NCBI GenBank assembly: GCA_034440635.1
Contig: JAOTON010000337.1
Span: forward strand, 248,001-312,000
Source of the DNA: Lepas anatifera
Lineage: Eukaryota > Arthropoda > Thecostraca > Lepadidae
DNA: 64,000 nucleotides
Direction of reading: 5' to 3'
Shown here in pieces: positions 23,276-36,276 of this stretch. The notes under the pieces are model-generated. The model saw nothing but the letters and a program-made list of their open reading frames with translations. It ran no database searches and was not told the DNA's origin. Made by a program: the position numbers and the translations under genes. How positions within the stretch are numbered: the first letter of the stretch is position 1; each line of letters begins with the position of its first letter.

Positions 23276-26205
23276 CTAGATATCGTGAATGTAGGGCTGA
23301 GGTGTAAAGTGTCCAGAGGGCGGTTCCCGCAGCCGGGGGTACATGTCCGCACTGGAGAAGGGTCTGGTCGGCACCGGCCGTGAGGCTGGCGGAGGTCTCC
23401 GCCAGGGCTCTCCGCCGGCACTCTGCTGCCGCCTCAACCACTCATGCTGCTGGTGCTGCTGCAGTTGATGCTGGTAGTACTGCTGCTGATGGGGCGGGTA
23501 CTGCGGCAGCTGCTTCTGGTAATGAAGCTGTTGATGCGGCAGATGCTGCTGTGGCAGCTGCGGATGCTGCAGATGTTGATTCTGCTGAAGCTGCTGCTGG
23601 TGCAGCTGCTGCTGCGGTTGATGCTGCCGCTGCTGCTGATGCAGCTGATGGTGATATTCTGGCGTTCTATACGGTCCACTGAGACTTCTCTGATGTCCAC
23701 CGCGGCGAAGTCTCGGGTCTGACTGCATTTGCCGCTGCTCCGTCGCCCCTGGCTGTGGACCCGAGTTCCACTGGGACACATGCTGTCCGTAAGACCTGTA
23801 GTCCTCCTGTATCCGCATCGGCAGCGTTGAAGACACCGTCCTGCTGAGCGGCTGCGTCTGAGGGGGCGCCACTGGCGGAGGCGGCGGCCGGCGCTCGGGG
23901 GCCGGCTGGTACAGGTTCGGTGCCGACTGGTGGATAGCTCGCCTGGCGTGCTGTGTCCCGCTGTTGACGGCAGGGGCGGCAGCAGCCGTGGGCCGGACCT
24001 GGCCGTGCCGCGGCGGCAGCGGCGGCCCGCGCGGAGGCTGGTACTGCGGGTACACATAGCCCTGCGGCAGCTGAGCGGACGGGGCCCAGTCGTGCTGAGG
24101 TGGTGGCAATGGCTGCCGCCGGGCCGGCTCAGGACCCGCCGGGGCCGCCTCTTCCACCGGGGGTAGTCTCCAGTCGCGCGGCCGCGCCCACCGGGGCGGC
24201 ACCTGCTGCTGCTGCATCTGCCGCAGAATCTCACTGGTCGCCTCGAATCGCGGCCGGATGCCGCGTACCGACGACTGCCGCGCGAACTCGGCCGCGCCGC
24301 CGCCGCCGCCAGTGTTATAACGGCGCCGCAGCCGCTCCGTCCTGTCCGCCTGCAGGTCTGCGAACGCTGCCAGCTCATCACACTCAGCCTCAGCGCCGTC
24401 ACAAACCGGCTCCGACTCCGGGGCGCGGCCGTCGTTAGAGCCGTAGCCGCTGTCGGCGGAGCCTTCCTTCACGCCCGCCGGTGGAGGAGACCACGGCGGC
24501 GACCGGACGGGCTCCGCGTCACCGTCCGTCACACGCTCCGTCACCAGCGCCTCGTCGATGTCGTCCAGCGAGTAGGAGTCGCGTGATTCGGCAGAGGAGG
24601 CGGCCGAGTCGCGGTCGCCCGCCGCCGGCTCACCGGCCAGACGCTTGGCTAGTTCCGGCGCCATTCGCGGCGCCGGCACCGCCGTCTCTGGCCTGGCCCC
24701 TTGTCGCGGTGGTGGAACAAGACTGGTAGTATTAGCCTCCGGCGGCGCTGGTATCTGCACGGTCGCCGGCCGAACGTCCTGTAACACAGCAGTCGGGTCG
24801 GCGCGACGCTCCGGCACATCCAGGGACCTCCGCCGCGGCTCGGGCCGAGGTGGAGAGCCGCGCGCTGCCAGCAGGTTCTCCAGCCGGTCCAGTGGCTGCC
24901 GCTGGGCCGGCGTCGGGGACTCTGGCGGCCACAGTCGCTCGCTCAGCTTCCACTCGCGGACGTCGCCGGGTACCTGGATGTCGGGCGGCGGCGGGCTGAA
25001 CGGGGTGCGGCTCAGCACTGGCGGGTCGGTGCTGGTCTCAGGTGGCGTCTCCCGCTCCGGACTGGCCAGGCAGAGGTTGGGACAGGAGCCGGACAGCTCT
25101 CCAGCTGCCACCTGTCGGCGCACGGACGGCGGCAGCTCGGCGGTACCGGCCGGAGCGGCGCTGGGGTCGCCGCGCGCCAGACTTCGCCGCAGTGCGTTGT
25201 GGTGTATAGCACGGGCCACCTCGGCACTGGAGCGGCCTCCGACCACAGCCTGCGCCAGTGCAGCCACCTGCAGAGGTCCGGCAGCCGCTTCACTGCTGGT
25301 ACCGGGAGCGCCCACCACCCCCTCAGCCTGGCCTGGGGGTGCTACTGCTGCTGCCGCTGCCGTTGCCGCCGCTACCGCTGCCGCAGCCCTGCCCGGCTCA
25401 GCACCCAGGGCCACAGCTATCACGGTGTCCATGGACGATATGCTGGACTCTCCATCACTCTCGGTTGGCACGGGTGGCGGCGGTCCCAGCGGCACCACCA
25501 CCGGCGGCCGCTCGCAGTCCTGTTGCCTGGTGAACCTCACCGAACGCCGCTGCTGCTGACAGATGTCGCTGTCGTCAGAGTCAGACACGCTCCTGACGCC
25601 GCCGCCCCACAGCCGACCGCCCTTCAGGATTCCCTGCAGCAGGCCCTCGGTGCGACGATCGGCGATCGCTATCACCTTGTCGTGCTGCTGCACGTTAGCC
25701 AGCGTCAGCACCGACGATGATGACGTCGGTGACGTCTGCGGTGACGTCTGCGGTGACGAAGGCGAGGTTGGCGGTGACGGTGACGCGCTCTCGGACCCGG
25801 CGGGCGGCGGTGACGTCTCCGCTGGCTGCGCGGGAGCGCCATCTGTCACCAAGTCCGGCAGATTCCGCCACCCGCCGCCAGACAGAGCTGCCGTCGCCTG
25901 TAGCGTCTGTGAACTGTCAGTCGACGACGACGATGACGACGACAGCTGCTCGTCCGTCGTTTTCACGTCGGCGGAATCGGTGTCAGGAGCGGCCTCAGCG
26001 CTGATGGCCGGAGATGGCGCCACCTCTTCCTCCGGTGCTGACGTCTCAGCCGTCTGGCCTTGCTCCTCCCGGTCTCCGTCTTCCGGCTGGGTGTCGGAGC
26101 CCTCTGGCGGGCTGTCCTCGGCCGGGGTCAGCGCCAGGTCATCCAGCGAGGCCAGCGGCGCCGGTCCCGGCGGCACATCCAGACCATCCCCGCTACACTC
26201 GGATC
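23276..26205 (-). CDS. 3'-terminal coding exon of a long low-complexity protein
   Basis: A minus-strand frame of about 975 codons runs from an acceptor (CTGGTCTGTCTGGCAG, first exon base 26205) to a TAG at 23276-23278. It is very GC-rich at third positions. In order it shows an acidic Ser/Glu part, Ser/Pro-rich TSPSSPQTSP repeats, ADRRTEGLLQGILKGGRLW, an SDSDDSD stretch followed by RRSVRF, which fits the RVxF docking pattern for protein phosphatase 1, an Ala run, Pro-rich parts, a DSYSLDDIDEALV helix-like piece, SADSGYGSND, DELAAFADLQADRTERLRRRY, RGIRPRFEATSEILRQMQQQQ, then a His/Gln-rich tail ending PQPYIHDI. The acceptor leaves two bases before the first whole codon, so at least one upstream exon is needed. 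It looks like a disordered scaffold or kinase tail. I do not recognise the family, and the PP1 link is inference from one short motif. Confidence 0.8.
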
Positions 26206-26281
26206 CTGCCAGACAGACCAGAACGCGTCAGTCACGCCATCCCACCGTGTTGGCTGTCCTTTATAATAGATAGGGTGATAC

Positions 26282-27272
26282 CAGTGACGGATACAAGGGG
26301 CTCAAGCCCCCGCCATGTCCGAGTGCCTATAGTTAATACACGCATTGACGGGGTCTGAGCCACCTTCGCCTTGACGGGGAGAGATGGGCGGGCCGCCCCT
26401 AACTAAGAAATCGAGAATCACGCTAGATAGCGAAAACCGGTAAGCGGCGTTGGTAGCCCATCCGCTTCTCTATCGAATATATTTAAACCACTTTCTGTCA
26501 GGTCACATTTAAGGTCACTAGAGGTCAAGATATGCCGTCATAGGGATATCATGTAAATTAAGAGTTTCGGTCATTTCATCAAGTAAAGTTAGAGCAAAAC
26601 AATTTAAACCATTGAAATCCTCGTAGCAAGCCGAATTGAATGATATACAATATGACCCTGCTGGGCCAAATCAGGCAAAAAATGGCATTTGACCTGACCT
26701 GAGGTCATGTCTAGGTCAAATTAGTTCAAAATACATATAGTTAGAATTTTAAAGCCAAGGGAAATCTAATGAAGCTAAAATAAACGCTATATCACTATCC
26801 ATTACTAAGAAATTCAGTTAAAAACATTTTCCCATGTATTTCCATTGGAGAGGTCATGGCTCGTACCTGACCTTAGGTTATCGATATCAAAAATACCGGA
26901 ACATATTTTAGAGAACTCGGTTGGCCCATTATGTGATATGATTTTCAATCGCATAAGTTCACCCTGTTCTGACTTATGCTATCTTAAACTTGTTTGAGGT
27001 CAGGTCGCTTACCTGTACTAGTGACCTAACCTGAGATGACCTGACCTTAAAATTTTGACAACATTTGTAAAAATGATCAGAAAAAAGGTATGCCAATTAC
27101 GGCGGCGCTACGCGACGCCGTTTCTATGCTGTCTTCAAAAACTCGAGGGGCGGGTACCCGCCCCCGTCAATGCACGTGTTAATACATAGGTAGAAGCAGA
27201 TCCGAGACAATGGCGGGGGAGGCTCGAACGCCCTAGCCCTTCCCCCGAAATGAAGTCCTGGATCCGCCACTG
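26282..27272. mobile_element. 991-bp hAT-like nonautonomous element beside the long exon
   Basis: It begins CAGTGACGGATACAAGG and ends TCCTGGATCCGCCACTG. About 110 bp at each end are inverted copies of each other (CCCGCCAT..., TTAATACACGCATTGACGGGG). The flanking 8-mers GGTGATAC (26274) and GGCGATAC (27273) match at seven positions. The middle (26490-27060) is packed with AGGTCA/TGACCT half-sites. It lies in the presumed intron, only 76 bp from the acceptor of the long exon. Confidence 0.75.
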
Positions 27273-29140
27273 GGCGATACCAAAACATCGTTTCCTCCGG
27301 TCGGGGCACAACTGATATGAAACAAAGCATACGGGGGTTTGAATCGTACGAATAGCGAGGGCGTTTCACGCATCTATGTAAAAACCATTTAGTGTCGGTT
27401 CTACATTTCCGGTAACTTTAACTAAGGGCATGATATTTCATCCTAAGAAAAATACTTCCACACTCAGTATTTCGCAGTAAACTCTAACTTGAGCTAGCTG
27501 TTAATTTGGTTAACTCTTGTTTTGTTTCAAGTCATTGAGGGCACATCACTTTTCACAGCATTCGAATCCATCTACACGCGCCGCACAAAATAAGCCAATG
27601 TAAAAAAACAAAGTCTTTGATTAAGCTGTGCTGGGTAGACAAATCAGAGTGCTGAAGTTATAATGAAAGTCATTCAACCGCAAAGGAGAACACGAAGAGT
27701 GGAAATGCGTTGGATTCAATTTCAAAACATCACAGGAGTGTTTTAACATTTGCGAATAGCTCATGAACGTAAGGGGCCAACAACCATGATCACGCCAAGG
27801 AAATACGCATTCACGGCTGTGTAAGCCACTAAAACGTCTGAAAAATATCCCAGCTCCCCCAGGAACAAACCATGAAAGGATACCATACATATTTGAAAAC
27901 GGGTAGAACACTGGATCAAACACATCCAGGCGCCAAAGCAAAGGTTATCAAACTTGTCGAAGTACCTACCTCAGAACTTTATCTTCTCTTTAGATGATCC
28001 TGTTCATGTGCAGAGCTAATATAAGCCTGGTGTAAAGCGGCGTTAGATCATGCGCGTCGTACAGTGACTCGCGACTTCTAAATATATTTTCCACTGCATC
28101 AGCGATGCATTTTAGATCATACAATGCTTCTGATATATTTAAATTCGCTTTGAAGAAGACAAACAGTCACTGATGATCGTGAAAAAAACATCCAAATTCC
28201 TCAGCAGGAGGCTTTACACCTAGTCATGAACTACAAAACAACTAGAGTGCAGGCAAAAATAATTGGAGTCAGGATCTCTTGCCCTAAACACACTACTAGG
28301 GCTACTTTCTCGCCAATTTCTCGGTTCCAGCGACCTTGACATGGTGTATATCGTCACTATTCGCCACGCAACTCGCAGCTCCTGTTACACTCCCAGCCTA
28401 AATGAGATCGAATACCCCTCGGAGGGATCTTCAGCGGTTTTGAGACACTCCAGGGCAGTCCTTAGCCCCGTGAATTAGATGTTCCATCACGACTTCACTC
28501 GCGCCATTGCGCCACGCCTGAGCGCTCTGTCACATTGGGACCCGGAGGAAGTGAGCCACTATCGCGGAGCTCGGTCCATTCGTAAGCTAGCTCCAGTAAT
28601 CAAGCTACCCAACAGTATGGGATCAACAGCTCGTGGGAATTCATTGTTGTGGTGTCCCTGAATATCTATGTGCGATTGAAAACATATGTCGACTTTGGCA
28701 AAGGTCCGAGGAATGCCCCGCGAGCCCCACAGTTGGCGCGTTACGATCAAGAGAGGAACATTTGAGAATCACCACCAGGGTGAAGGGGCCTCCGAAACGT
28801 CAACAGAATGATTGCTTCATTTGCAGGCAGGTAAATGTCAAGGCCTGGACTGACCGAAGCAAGAATTGTGCAGGCCAGTGGATTTCCACCCCTGGCGGGA
28901 GGCGGCACAGCCAGGTTTCACTTTTAGTTAGCTGGTCGACTCCCACTCGGCTAGTGGCCTGCCTTGCGAGACTGCAGAATTCCAACGTGGGAATGTGAGT
29001 GTTCCTGGAGGTCTGGAACCTGAAGCTCTGTGCTGGAGTGTCAGTGATGGGCTGGACAGTGCAACTAATCGGACCGAAGCGATTTCAATGTTTTAACGCA
29101 TTTCGGCGAGTGGGCAGATAAAGCCGACGGAATTTTGCCA
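27273..29140. other. No supported gene
   Basis: The sequence has mixed composition. Only short open frames without splice context or coding bias were seen on either strand. It probably belongs to intron sequence of the long minus-strand gene if the 47.4-kb exon is part of it. Confidence 0.4.
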
Positions 29141-29149
29141 GCGGGCTCA

Positions 29150-29240
29150 AGAGCTAACTAACTTTGTTTGCCACAGTCTGGTTATGAACCAGGCCACTCC
29201 TCTCACCATCCAACTAACTGCTGAGCCGGCTGCCACCCGT
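29150..29240 (-). repeat. Possible tRNA-derived SINE head
   Basis: On the minus strand, GGCTCAGCAGTTAGTTGG resembles a polymerase III A box. About 35 bases later, CTGGTTCATAACC resembles a B box. The spacing fits a tRNA-like head, but the tail is not recognised. Confidence 0.35.
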
Positions 29241-29724
29241 GCAAACGACGGCTTCAGATCTTGCTGTGACTTTAACGAAACTTGATCCATTGCTGATTCA
29301 CAGGCGGATCCAGGATTTGCGATACGGAGGAACAGCTACGTCAGAAACAGCACAATTTCGGGCCGTTGGTGAAACCATTTCGGCAAGAGAAGTCCATTTC
29401 GTAAAGTGTGATCTATCCAGTGAGCGCCAGATCGCATCGCAGGGGCGCCAATAATTTTATCCTGGGGAAAGATGAGTCGGAAACGTTTACACAGGGGGCG
29501 CCCAGGTGGTTGAGTGAGTTGCCCGGGCACAGTAAGGGGCTCAAAAAGCTCAATCGAGGGGGAAAGGTCCCCGCCCCCTTTACCCCATGGATTCCCGCCT
29601 AGACCGCAATCCCCGAGAAAGCTCTTTTGAAGCTCAGTCGGGGGCACTTTCCAGAATATCCTCTCACTGGAGCCGCATTCTTTCCAGGCAGCTGCCGTCT
29701 CCTCTCCATCAGCGCACGAAATGA

Positions 29725-30150
29725 CTGTGGGAACGGCGGCGCCCGGTGAAACGGGCTCCGCAGCGGCGGCGGCGGCAGCAGAATCTGGGACAGCGTCGCC
29801 GTCAGCGACACGGCACGCCTTTTGCTGCCGCCGCCGCCGACACCAATCCTGGCGCGACAAATGAAGCCGGCTCTTCGCGAGCCCAGAGCTTCCGGGGCGA
29901 CGGGCACGGCCGGGCGCCGACAGGACGCAGCCTCCGCCAACTGTCGGTCTGCAGCGAGTACGGCAGTGACCACCAGATGACGGCAATGGAAGCCACAGGA
30001 GCAGCGCTCTCTCACACACACAGCGCCGGAGACTTCCGAGAGCTGGGCAGCGGGATAACGAACGGCTTAACGAGAGACAAGCTGGTTTTCTGGCGCCACC
30101 TGACTCCCGGCAGTAACCAGGAAAGCTTAGTTCTGGCCATGGTCCAATAG
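29725..30150 (+). CDS. Candidate 3' coding exon in a GC-rich island
   Basis: The frame after the in-frame TGA at 29722 stays open to TAG at 30148-30150. From about 29840 on, third positions are strongly G/C and the peptide is varied: it includes GSSRAQSFRGDGHG, then RSLRQLSVCSEYGSDH, then ALSHTHSAGDFREL. The first part is Arg/Ala/Gln-rich from GCG/GGC runs and may be noncoding. No ATG with good context or clear acceptor fixes the start. A competing minus-strand frame (29336-30019) is longer, but its composition looks like a shadow. Family unknown. Confidence 0.35.
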   Translation: MWERRRPVKRAPQRRRRQQNLGQRRRQRHGTPFAAAAADTNPGATNEAGSSRAQSFRGDGHGRAPTGRSLRQLSVCSEYGSDHQMTAMEATGAALSHTHSAGDFRELGSGITNGLTRDKLVFWRHLTPGSNQESLVLAMVQ

Positions 30151-30159
30151 TTGGCGTGG

Positions 30160-31195
30160 GGATATTTCTGTCGTTAGTGCCGAGTGAGCAGTTGCACGTT
30201 CGTCATGCTTGGGAACAAGCGAAAGAAATGGTGAAAGGCAAGGGCGAGGCAAGCAGCCGCGCCCATAGCTTGCACCATGCCCTGTCCAGTACAGACACAT
30301 GTGTTGCTAACTTCGAAAAACGCAACTTCGGTTGTCGATTCTGATTCATTCCGAAGCTCAATTATCGTTTTCCTTATTTCTTTCGATCTATTCATCGCGT
30401 TTAGTTACACTTGGGTATTATAGTTTCGACTGGCTTTACAACCTGTCGTGCCAGGACCGCTCTCTTCGGCATGAAACTGATACAACAGAGCACGTACGAC
30501 ACAACAGCAGCCAAACCAAACGCTCTGATCAAGACAACAAGAAAACTAGAGCAAACGCATTTCCATTTTTGCCTGTACACTAAACCGCGACATTTAGCAA
30601 CTCGAAAGTTTATGGCATTAGCCATTTTTTACGGGAAGTTTCTGGAAAACTATCGCTCCATCGATCATGATAAGAACCGCAACATGTGAGTTTGCCCTTA
30701 TCTTCGGATTGTTCACTCGATCTGGTTGTCAGCCTCATATTTGACAAAACTTTTGGAAAAAATAACTTTATCTGGCTTTCCTGTGACACGTGCCTTTTTT
30801 ACTCATTCCTGAAAAATAAGACTGGGCAATGTTGGTGGCTAGGAAATGGATAGCACGGAGCAAAACACACAAGCTGTACATTAAACCATGTAATTAAACT
30901 GTTGTATATCAAATTGCACATTAGACACACAAGCTGTACATTAAACCACAACTAAGCCAGCATAGTTCGTAAGTAATAGAACAAGTCCCCCCCCCCCACA
31001 ATTCTGAGCCGATTCCAGACCTTTTCCGTTAACAAACCAGGTGATATGCCGAATCATATTTGACCCCACCAGCCTTCACAACTTTCGCCCCTCCCCCCAA
31101 TTTGGAAAACATTCCTGCGCCTATGCTAGTTTGCACATATACAATTACAGTGGGCTGTACGTTCCGTATTGAGGCCAAGTTTAAAAGGCAGCAGG
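30160..31195. other. No supported gene; 30-bp direct duplication
   Basis: ACACACAAGCTGTACATTAA is present twice, at about 30866 and 30930, a local direct duplication 60 bp apart. A run of nine C lies at about 30988. No coding signal was found. Confidence 0.45.
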
Positions 31196-31420
31196 TGCGT
31201 AGTCGGCGCGCCCCCACCGGGCCAGCAGCCCCTCCATGGGAGGGTTGCGCCGGCACCCCTGGCGTGCGGGTCGGGTCTGGCCGGGGTGTGGGAGCCCGGC
31301 CGACGAGACGGCGGCGACGCTGGGAAGGCCGTGGCCCTGACCGCGCCGCCTCCCCTCGGCGGCGCAGCGCGGCGGGACACAGGGCGCGGGAATAGCTGAT
31401 GAGAGGGTTCACCCCGCGCT
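31196..31420. other. GC-rich island, function unclear
   Basis: About 220 bp of CpG-rich sequence stand out from AT-richer flanks. Frames are open on both strands, which GC-rich sequence gives by chance. It could be an unmethylated CpG island or a 5' exon. No start or splice site decides. Confidence 0.3.
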
Positions 31421-31949
31421 CACCGGGAGCTCACACAGGGCAGCGATACCTGCACCCCTGGGCCGGGAACGCACCGTCGGCGTCGGGGCGGCCGTCCGGG
31501 CACCATCCCGCTGCAGTGCTTGAGGAAGCGACCGTTTCCCGAGCTAGATGTTTCCTGATAACCACAGCCCAGTACATCCATTCGAACTGAGTTGCGGTTT
31601 TGACGGCATGCTCAATATTGTGGTTGTGATCACCGTTGAAGCTGGTACCATAGCCATACTTGGAACTCACGCCCCTCCGGCAGGGTGAGGCGCCGTTTCG
31701 CAAAACCACCATCGCCTAAGGCAGCGGCAATAATGGAGGTGGGAAAGGCCGGGAGACAAAAAACAGCACTGATGACTACAGAATGACGCCATGTCCGCAT
31801 CATTCGGGAGAGCCTCGATTTGTGCTAAAAAAACGTCCCCTGCTGTTCCTACGTCCAAGGACGGCATTAAGCTAGACGGGTCCTCACACATGGAGAAGGT
31901 GGCTACATTGACGGAGAGATCATTGCTTTGAAGGAAGTCTGGTGTAAGC

Positions 31950-32104
31950 ATGGTTGGATTCAGGCCAATGGTTTGGGAGGAGGGGGCAACGGGCCCAAAA
32001 TCGTAAAAAACAGATATTTTTCTTAAGAAAATCGGCAAAAGTCGGGGGTTCTAGGGAAACCCTTAGCCCTGGATCCGCCCTGAGTTCCCTGGATCCGCCC
32101 TGAG
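31950..32104 (-). mobile_element. hAT-like MITE copy related to 7692-7858
   Basis: Its minus strand carries GCGGATCCAGGG and the GGGCCCGTTGCCCCCTCC interior found at 7.8 kb. The end motif CCCTGGATCCGCCCTGAG is present twice in tandem at 32068-32104, a local duplication of one terminus. Confidence 0.55.
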
Positions 32105-35100
32105 TTTTCGGGACGGGGTATCATTTCCTTCCTTGTCCTCTTGGATCCAGGTGGCTTGGCACCTGCCGCCGCTTCGATGTGAACTTAAGAAAAAAGCGTG
32201 CCGATGAGGCTGGTGCCTTTCAAAACCATGCCCGAAGCTACGAGCACCAACTGAATTGCCAGTGATTCTCACGCTCAGACGAGGCCGGACAACATGCACG
32301 TTACCAGAGCTAACTTTTTTGGGGCAGGCTGGGCTACAGCGCGTATAAATGCTTCTTTTCTCAACTTCAATGTTTTTAGACCACCAAATCCAGTTCTGCC
32401 TTTAACCCCCAACCGTCTTGTTGCTGGACGCACGCTTGGCGTGCCTGGCAGACAAGGAAAGTGCACTTACAGCGCCGTGTTGAGAGGGGTTTAAAGACCA
32501 CACTCGACTTGGTGCTCTAAAAAGTCACGTGCGTTTGGGATAAAGTCGCAAAGTGTGAGCTCTGTTAAAGGTTAGATTTATATAGTTTTTAATGTTCTAT
32601 GGTCATTAAAGTTATGTTTTGATTAATCAGTGTTTTTCCTTGGGCCAAGTCTCGTTGGCTTCAGTGAGTTATTTTTCGAGTAATCGACACTCGGTCTTTG
32701 CTGGGTGATCTGCCTGACCTTCAGGTGCGTTTTGAAGCCGTGTGGCTTGATATCATGAACTGCTGTGTTACTTTTGCAAAATTGACAGTGTGCCTACCGA
32801 TACCCTGACGGGCTTGTCTCTGAAAATTTTCTGAGGATGAGTGGATGCTGCAAGGCCTGCTCTGCTCACATGTGAATGGTCCATAAGAGCTGGTACCAAA
32901 CGTGGACAAAACAGAAGAAACATAACCTTGATGACATTGTGAAATGTTGGTGACATGCGATGAGAATGCCTCCCGAAGTTTGTTGCCTGGACCTATCGAA
33001 CTACCGCCAATATCCATCGACTGTATCGACGTGAGTGCGCTGATGCGGAAGCAACAGCTACAAGATATTGAATTGCAAACATGAAGATATGCTCCAAGGA
33101 GTATTGAAGGTGACGGCTGAGACCGCTAGAAAAGTTGGGTCGGCCTTTCGCTGCGGACTGCACCTACACCATCGTCGTGTCCGACAACTTCCACTGTCTC
33201 TGATAGTTTAGATGCCTCGTCGGCGTCAAACCTAGTCTTGCTGAGTGTTGAGGAACACCGAGAAGATGGTGGCGCGTGTCATCGACGCAACGGGCCGCTT
33301 CCATTAGCTACAGAGGCCCGGGCTGCGTCTAACGCAGTGCTGCGGTGTGGTCGGCGCCGACCAGGATCTGGCTCCTCGTGCTGCTGTTTTGGCTCCGGAG
33401 ACTGATGGGATCAGGCTGTTGCTGCTGTAAGCGTTTCTCGTTGTTTGTCGCGGCTGCCACCCGGCACTGGTGAGATGCTGTCAGACGTATGCCAGGAGCA
33501 GACTGGCGCTGAGGAGGTAAACGTAACCCAGCTGAAACAAGTTTGATGTTATGAATCGTATCGCATAGATATCATAAATCCAAGGGAGGTGTATTTTGGA
33601 TCCAGATTGTGGGCTGTGGGTTAGTGTGCGGCGTTTCTTCACAAAACGCCAGGCGGACGGGATCGGTTCGCGTGGTCTTCCTGCTACTCAGTGTGTTGAA
33701 TACTGAATCTGACACTGGGTTACTTCGTGTTACCGTTTGTTTTTTATTACCTGGTAAACAATGATTAGTTGTACATACAACTGTCATCGCTAAACGTAAT
33801 TTTGGTGGGATACGAAGCTTTGTAATGAGTCGGACGTTGTTTTATTCAGGAACACTGGTAATTAGGTTTGCTTTAATAATGTGCCAGAATGTTCTTTGGT
33901 TACGAAGATTTTGCGCGTGTCTGGTATGTTTGTTAGTGAAGAATTGATAATTTTGTGCCTGTTACGGAAAGCGGTGTGGGGTTTTGTAAAAGGATGTGCG
34001 ACTCTGTAACACATTCTGAATAGATTGTTGTGACTTGGCCTTCCCTAAAATTAGAAGGCCTGGAATAGTGCCCTGTATTGAGAGCGTTGTGTGTGTGTGT
34101 GTGTGTGTTATGAGTGGAGAACGTGTTTTTGTTTTGTTTTTTGGAAGTAGTAACTGGCCTCGAGTCTGTAAATAAAGGATCCCTCCCCCCCCCCCCCTCT
34201 AAAAGACGGAAGTTGAGCCCAAAAGAAAATAACATCTATTCGTGTTCTAGCCCAATCTTCCAGATTACCCCCAAAAAAGTCAGCCATGTCTCCGTGTATG
34301 TTGACCAGCCCTGGACTGTCTCATGTTTCCGCTCCTGTAAACGCAGCTTTTGATCCCCCGTCACGCAGCCAAACAGTTGCCCAAGGAACACCTAAAGAGA
34401 AGAAAAGGGTGTCTACAGTCAGAGACAATTATGAAATCGTAAGTTATACGGGTAAATGCATGGAACGACCGGTAACGCAAGCCAGCCAAGCAGCACGCGC
34501 CTGACTAGCAAGACCCGCTGCCCTCCGACGTGCGTCACATATAGAATGTCAACGATTCATTGTGGGCCAGATTTGTCGTTCTGCGGGACCCAGCTTATAC
34601 AGCGTCTGGCAACCGTCAACACCTGGCCCAACAGCGCACGGCCAGCCAGCCGCTCGTGACACAAACACATGAACAGGTGTCTTGGCGCCACGCCCACCAA
34701 CTAGCAGGCGACGGCGGCTCCCTCACGTCCTGTGACATGGTCAGATGCCCTCGGGCAGGGAGGCGAGTGGAGCCCGGCTGACAACAACCGACAGTGGCAC
34801 GCACATTGTACAGGTGGGCCAGCCCTGAAGCGGAGGCCGCAGACGGGAGCGACAGGGACGGCGCTGCTTCAGCCGGCACACAGAACAATGGACACTGTCA
34901 GCGCACCCGGGTGATGCTACGCTGCCCGGTGATGCCAGTGTGCTCCCGGTCACAGAGCGCTGTTTGTGACAAAGAAAGGCAGCTGACAGCGCGATATGGG
35001 ACGCGCTCCTGCCCCCACTGCTGTTTTTCTCACAACACAATCATGCATCGTCATCACTGGTGGGTGGTTGGCGCTAGCATGGATTGAAATAAAACGGACA

Positions 35101-36160
35101 AGCGTTTTTCTTCCTGCGCGCCTACAACAGCACATAAGCTGGTGAACAGTGAAACGAAATGCCACGGGCACATAGATCAAAGAGTGTACGACGGCGCTGC
35201 CTACCTTCCCAGTTTATCACACGCAATGTTCGCTAAGTCCACCTGCTGTAATACCGCACAGGCAAGACTGAAAACGGCCTTTACATAGGCCAAACTGGTT
35301 GACAAGTGTGATCGAGAAGGAGAATATCATGACTCGGGAGTCTCGCGAATGTATTCAAGCTCTACCAAATCCCTGTCCGCCCTTTGAGAGATCACCTGCA
35401 ATGTGCTCTCAGAGACACACCAGACAATGGTATTTTTAACCAAAACAGGACGAAACCACAACAAGTTTGGTAAGGTCAGAACAATTTGGGTAGACCATAA
35501 CCATTGATGGTATAAATACTGAGATCATTAGCATGCTAAAACGCGTTCAATGTTTGATACAAGTGAAAACGAACTGGGCCGATTTCTAAACAGCAGAAAC
35601 ATTGCACGTGCGTAATTAAGGCGTGCATTTTCGACAAGGTATGCGTAACTAGGGACGCTGTTGCTAATTACGGACAAATGCAGACGGATTTAAAAACGGT
35701 TCTCCAGCGATAACGAAAATGATTTAAGCATTCTTATCTTGGTAAAGGTTAGACAGTGCAAATTATATACTAATGCAAATTTATATTATAATAACGCAAA
35801 TTGTCATGGTTAGTAATTGTAACCCGTCTGACTATTACAAATTTCTCCTTAGGTGTGTGTAATTAGGGCACTCTCTCCTACATGCGTTCCAGAAGTCGGA
35901 GGAAAACGAGATCGAAAGTATCGAAATTCAGTTCTTGATCGAACAGCAGGTACCCAAATTCACTGATAAACGGAACAAAGGTTACAAAAGGCCCTTGGAC
36001 TGGGAGCGTACACCTGTCTAAAGCCGGTTTAAGTTAAGTCCGCTGTTCATTGTGTAGTCATTAAGTTTCACCCGTAGACAAAGGCATACCACTCACAGAG
36101 CGAACGTGACAAATCACATCAAATCCGCACATGGAGAACTTGGCATTTAGTCAAGGTAGG
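32105..36160. other. Long stretch without supported genes
   Basis: A (GT)10 tract lies at 34089-34108 and a C run near 34184. Open frames of up to 100 codons occur on both strands, but none has splice signals plus coding bias. CG-rich patches near 33250-33520 and 34500-35000 are not resolved. Confidence 0.4.
34089..34108 (+). repeat. (GT)n microsatellite
   Basis: About ten uninterrupted GT units. Confidence 0.95.
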
Positions 36161-36167
36161 ATATCAT

Positions 36168-36276
36168 CTGAAGCCCAAATAGGTAGCAAAAGCACACGGA
36201 GTGCACGCTAGCGAAGGTATTACACATTTATCTTCGAAGCCCAAATAGGTACCAAGCCATACGGAGTGCACGCTCG
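36168..36276 (+). repeat. Two tandem copies of a 65-bp unit
   Basis: GAAGCCCAAATAGGTA is followed by a short variable part and ACGGAGTGCACGCT. The block occurs twice, starting near 36171 and 36237. Confidence 0.8.

Noticed and set aside
23380..25720. Large plus-strand frames opposite the long exon (Ala/Leu/Arg-rich)
   Set aside because: Shadows of the GC-rich minus-strand coding sequence.
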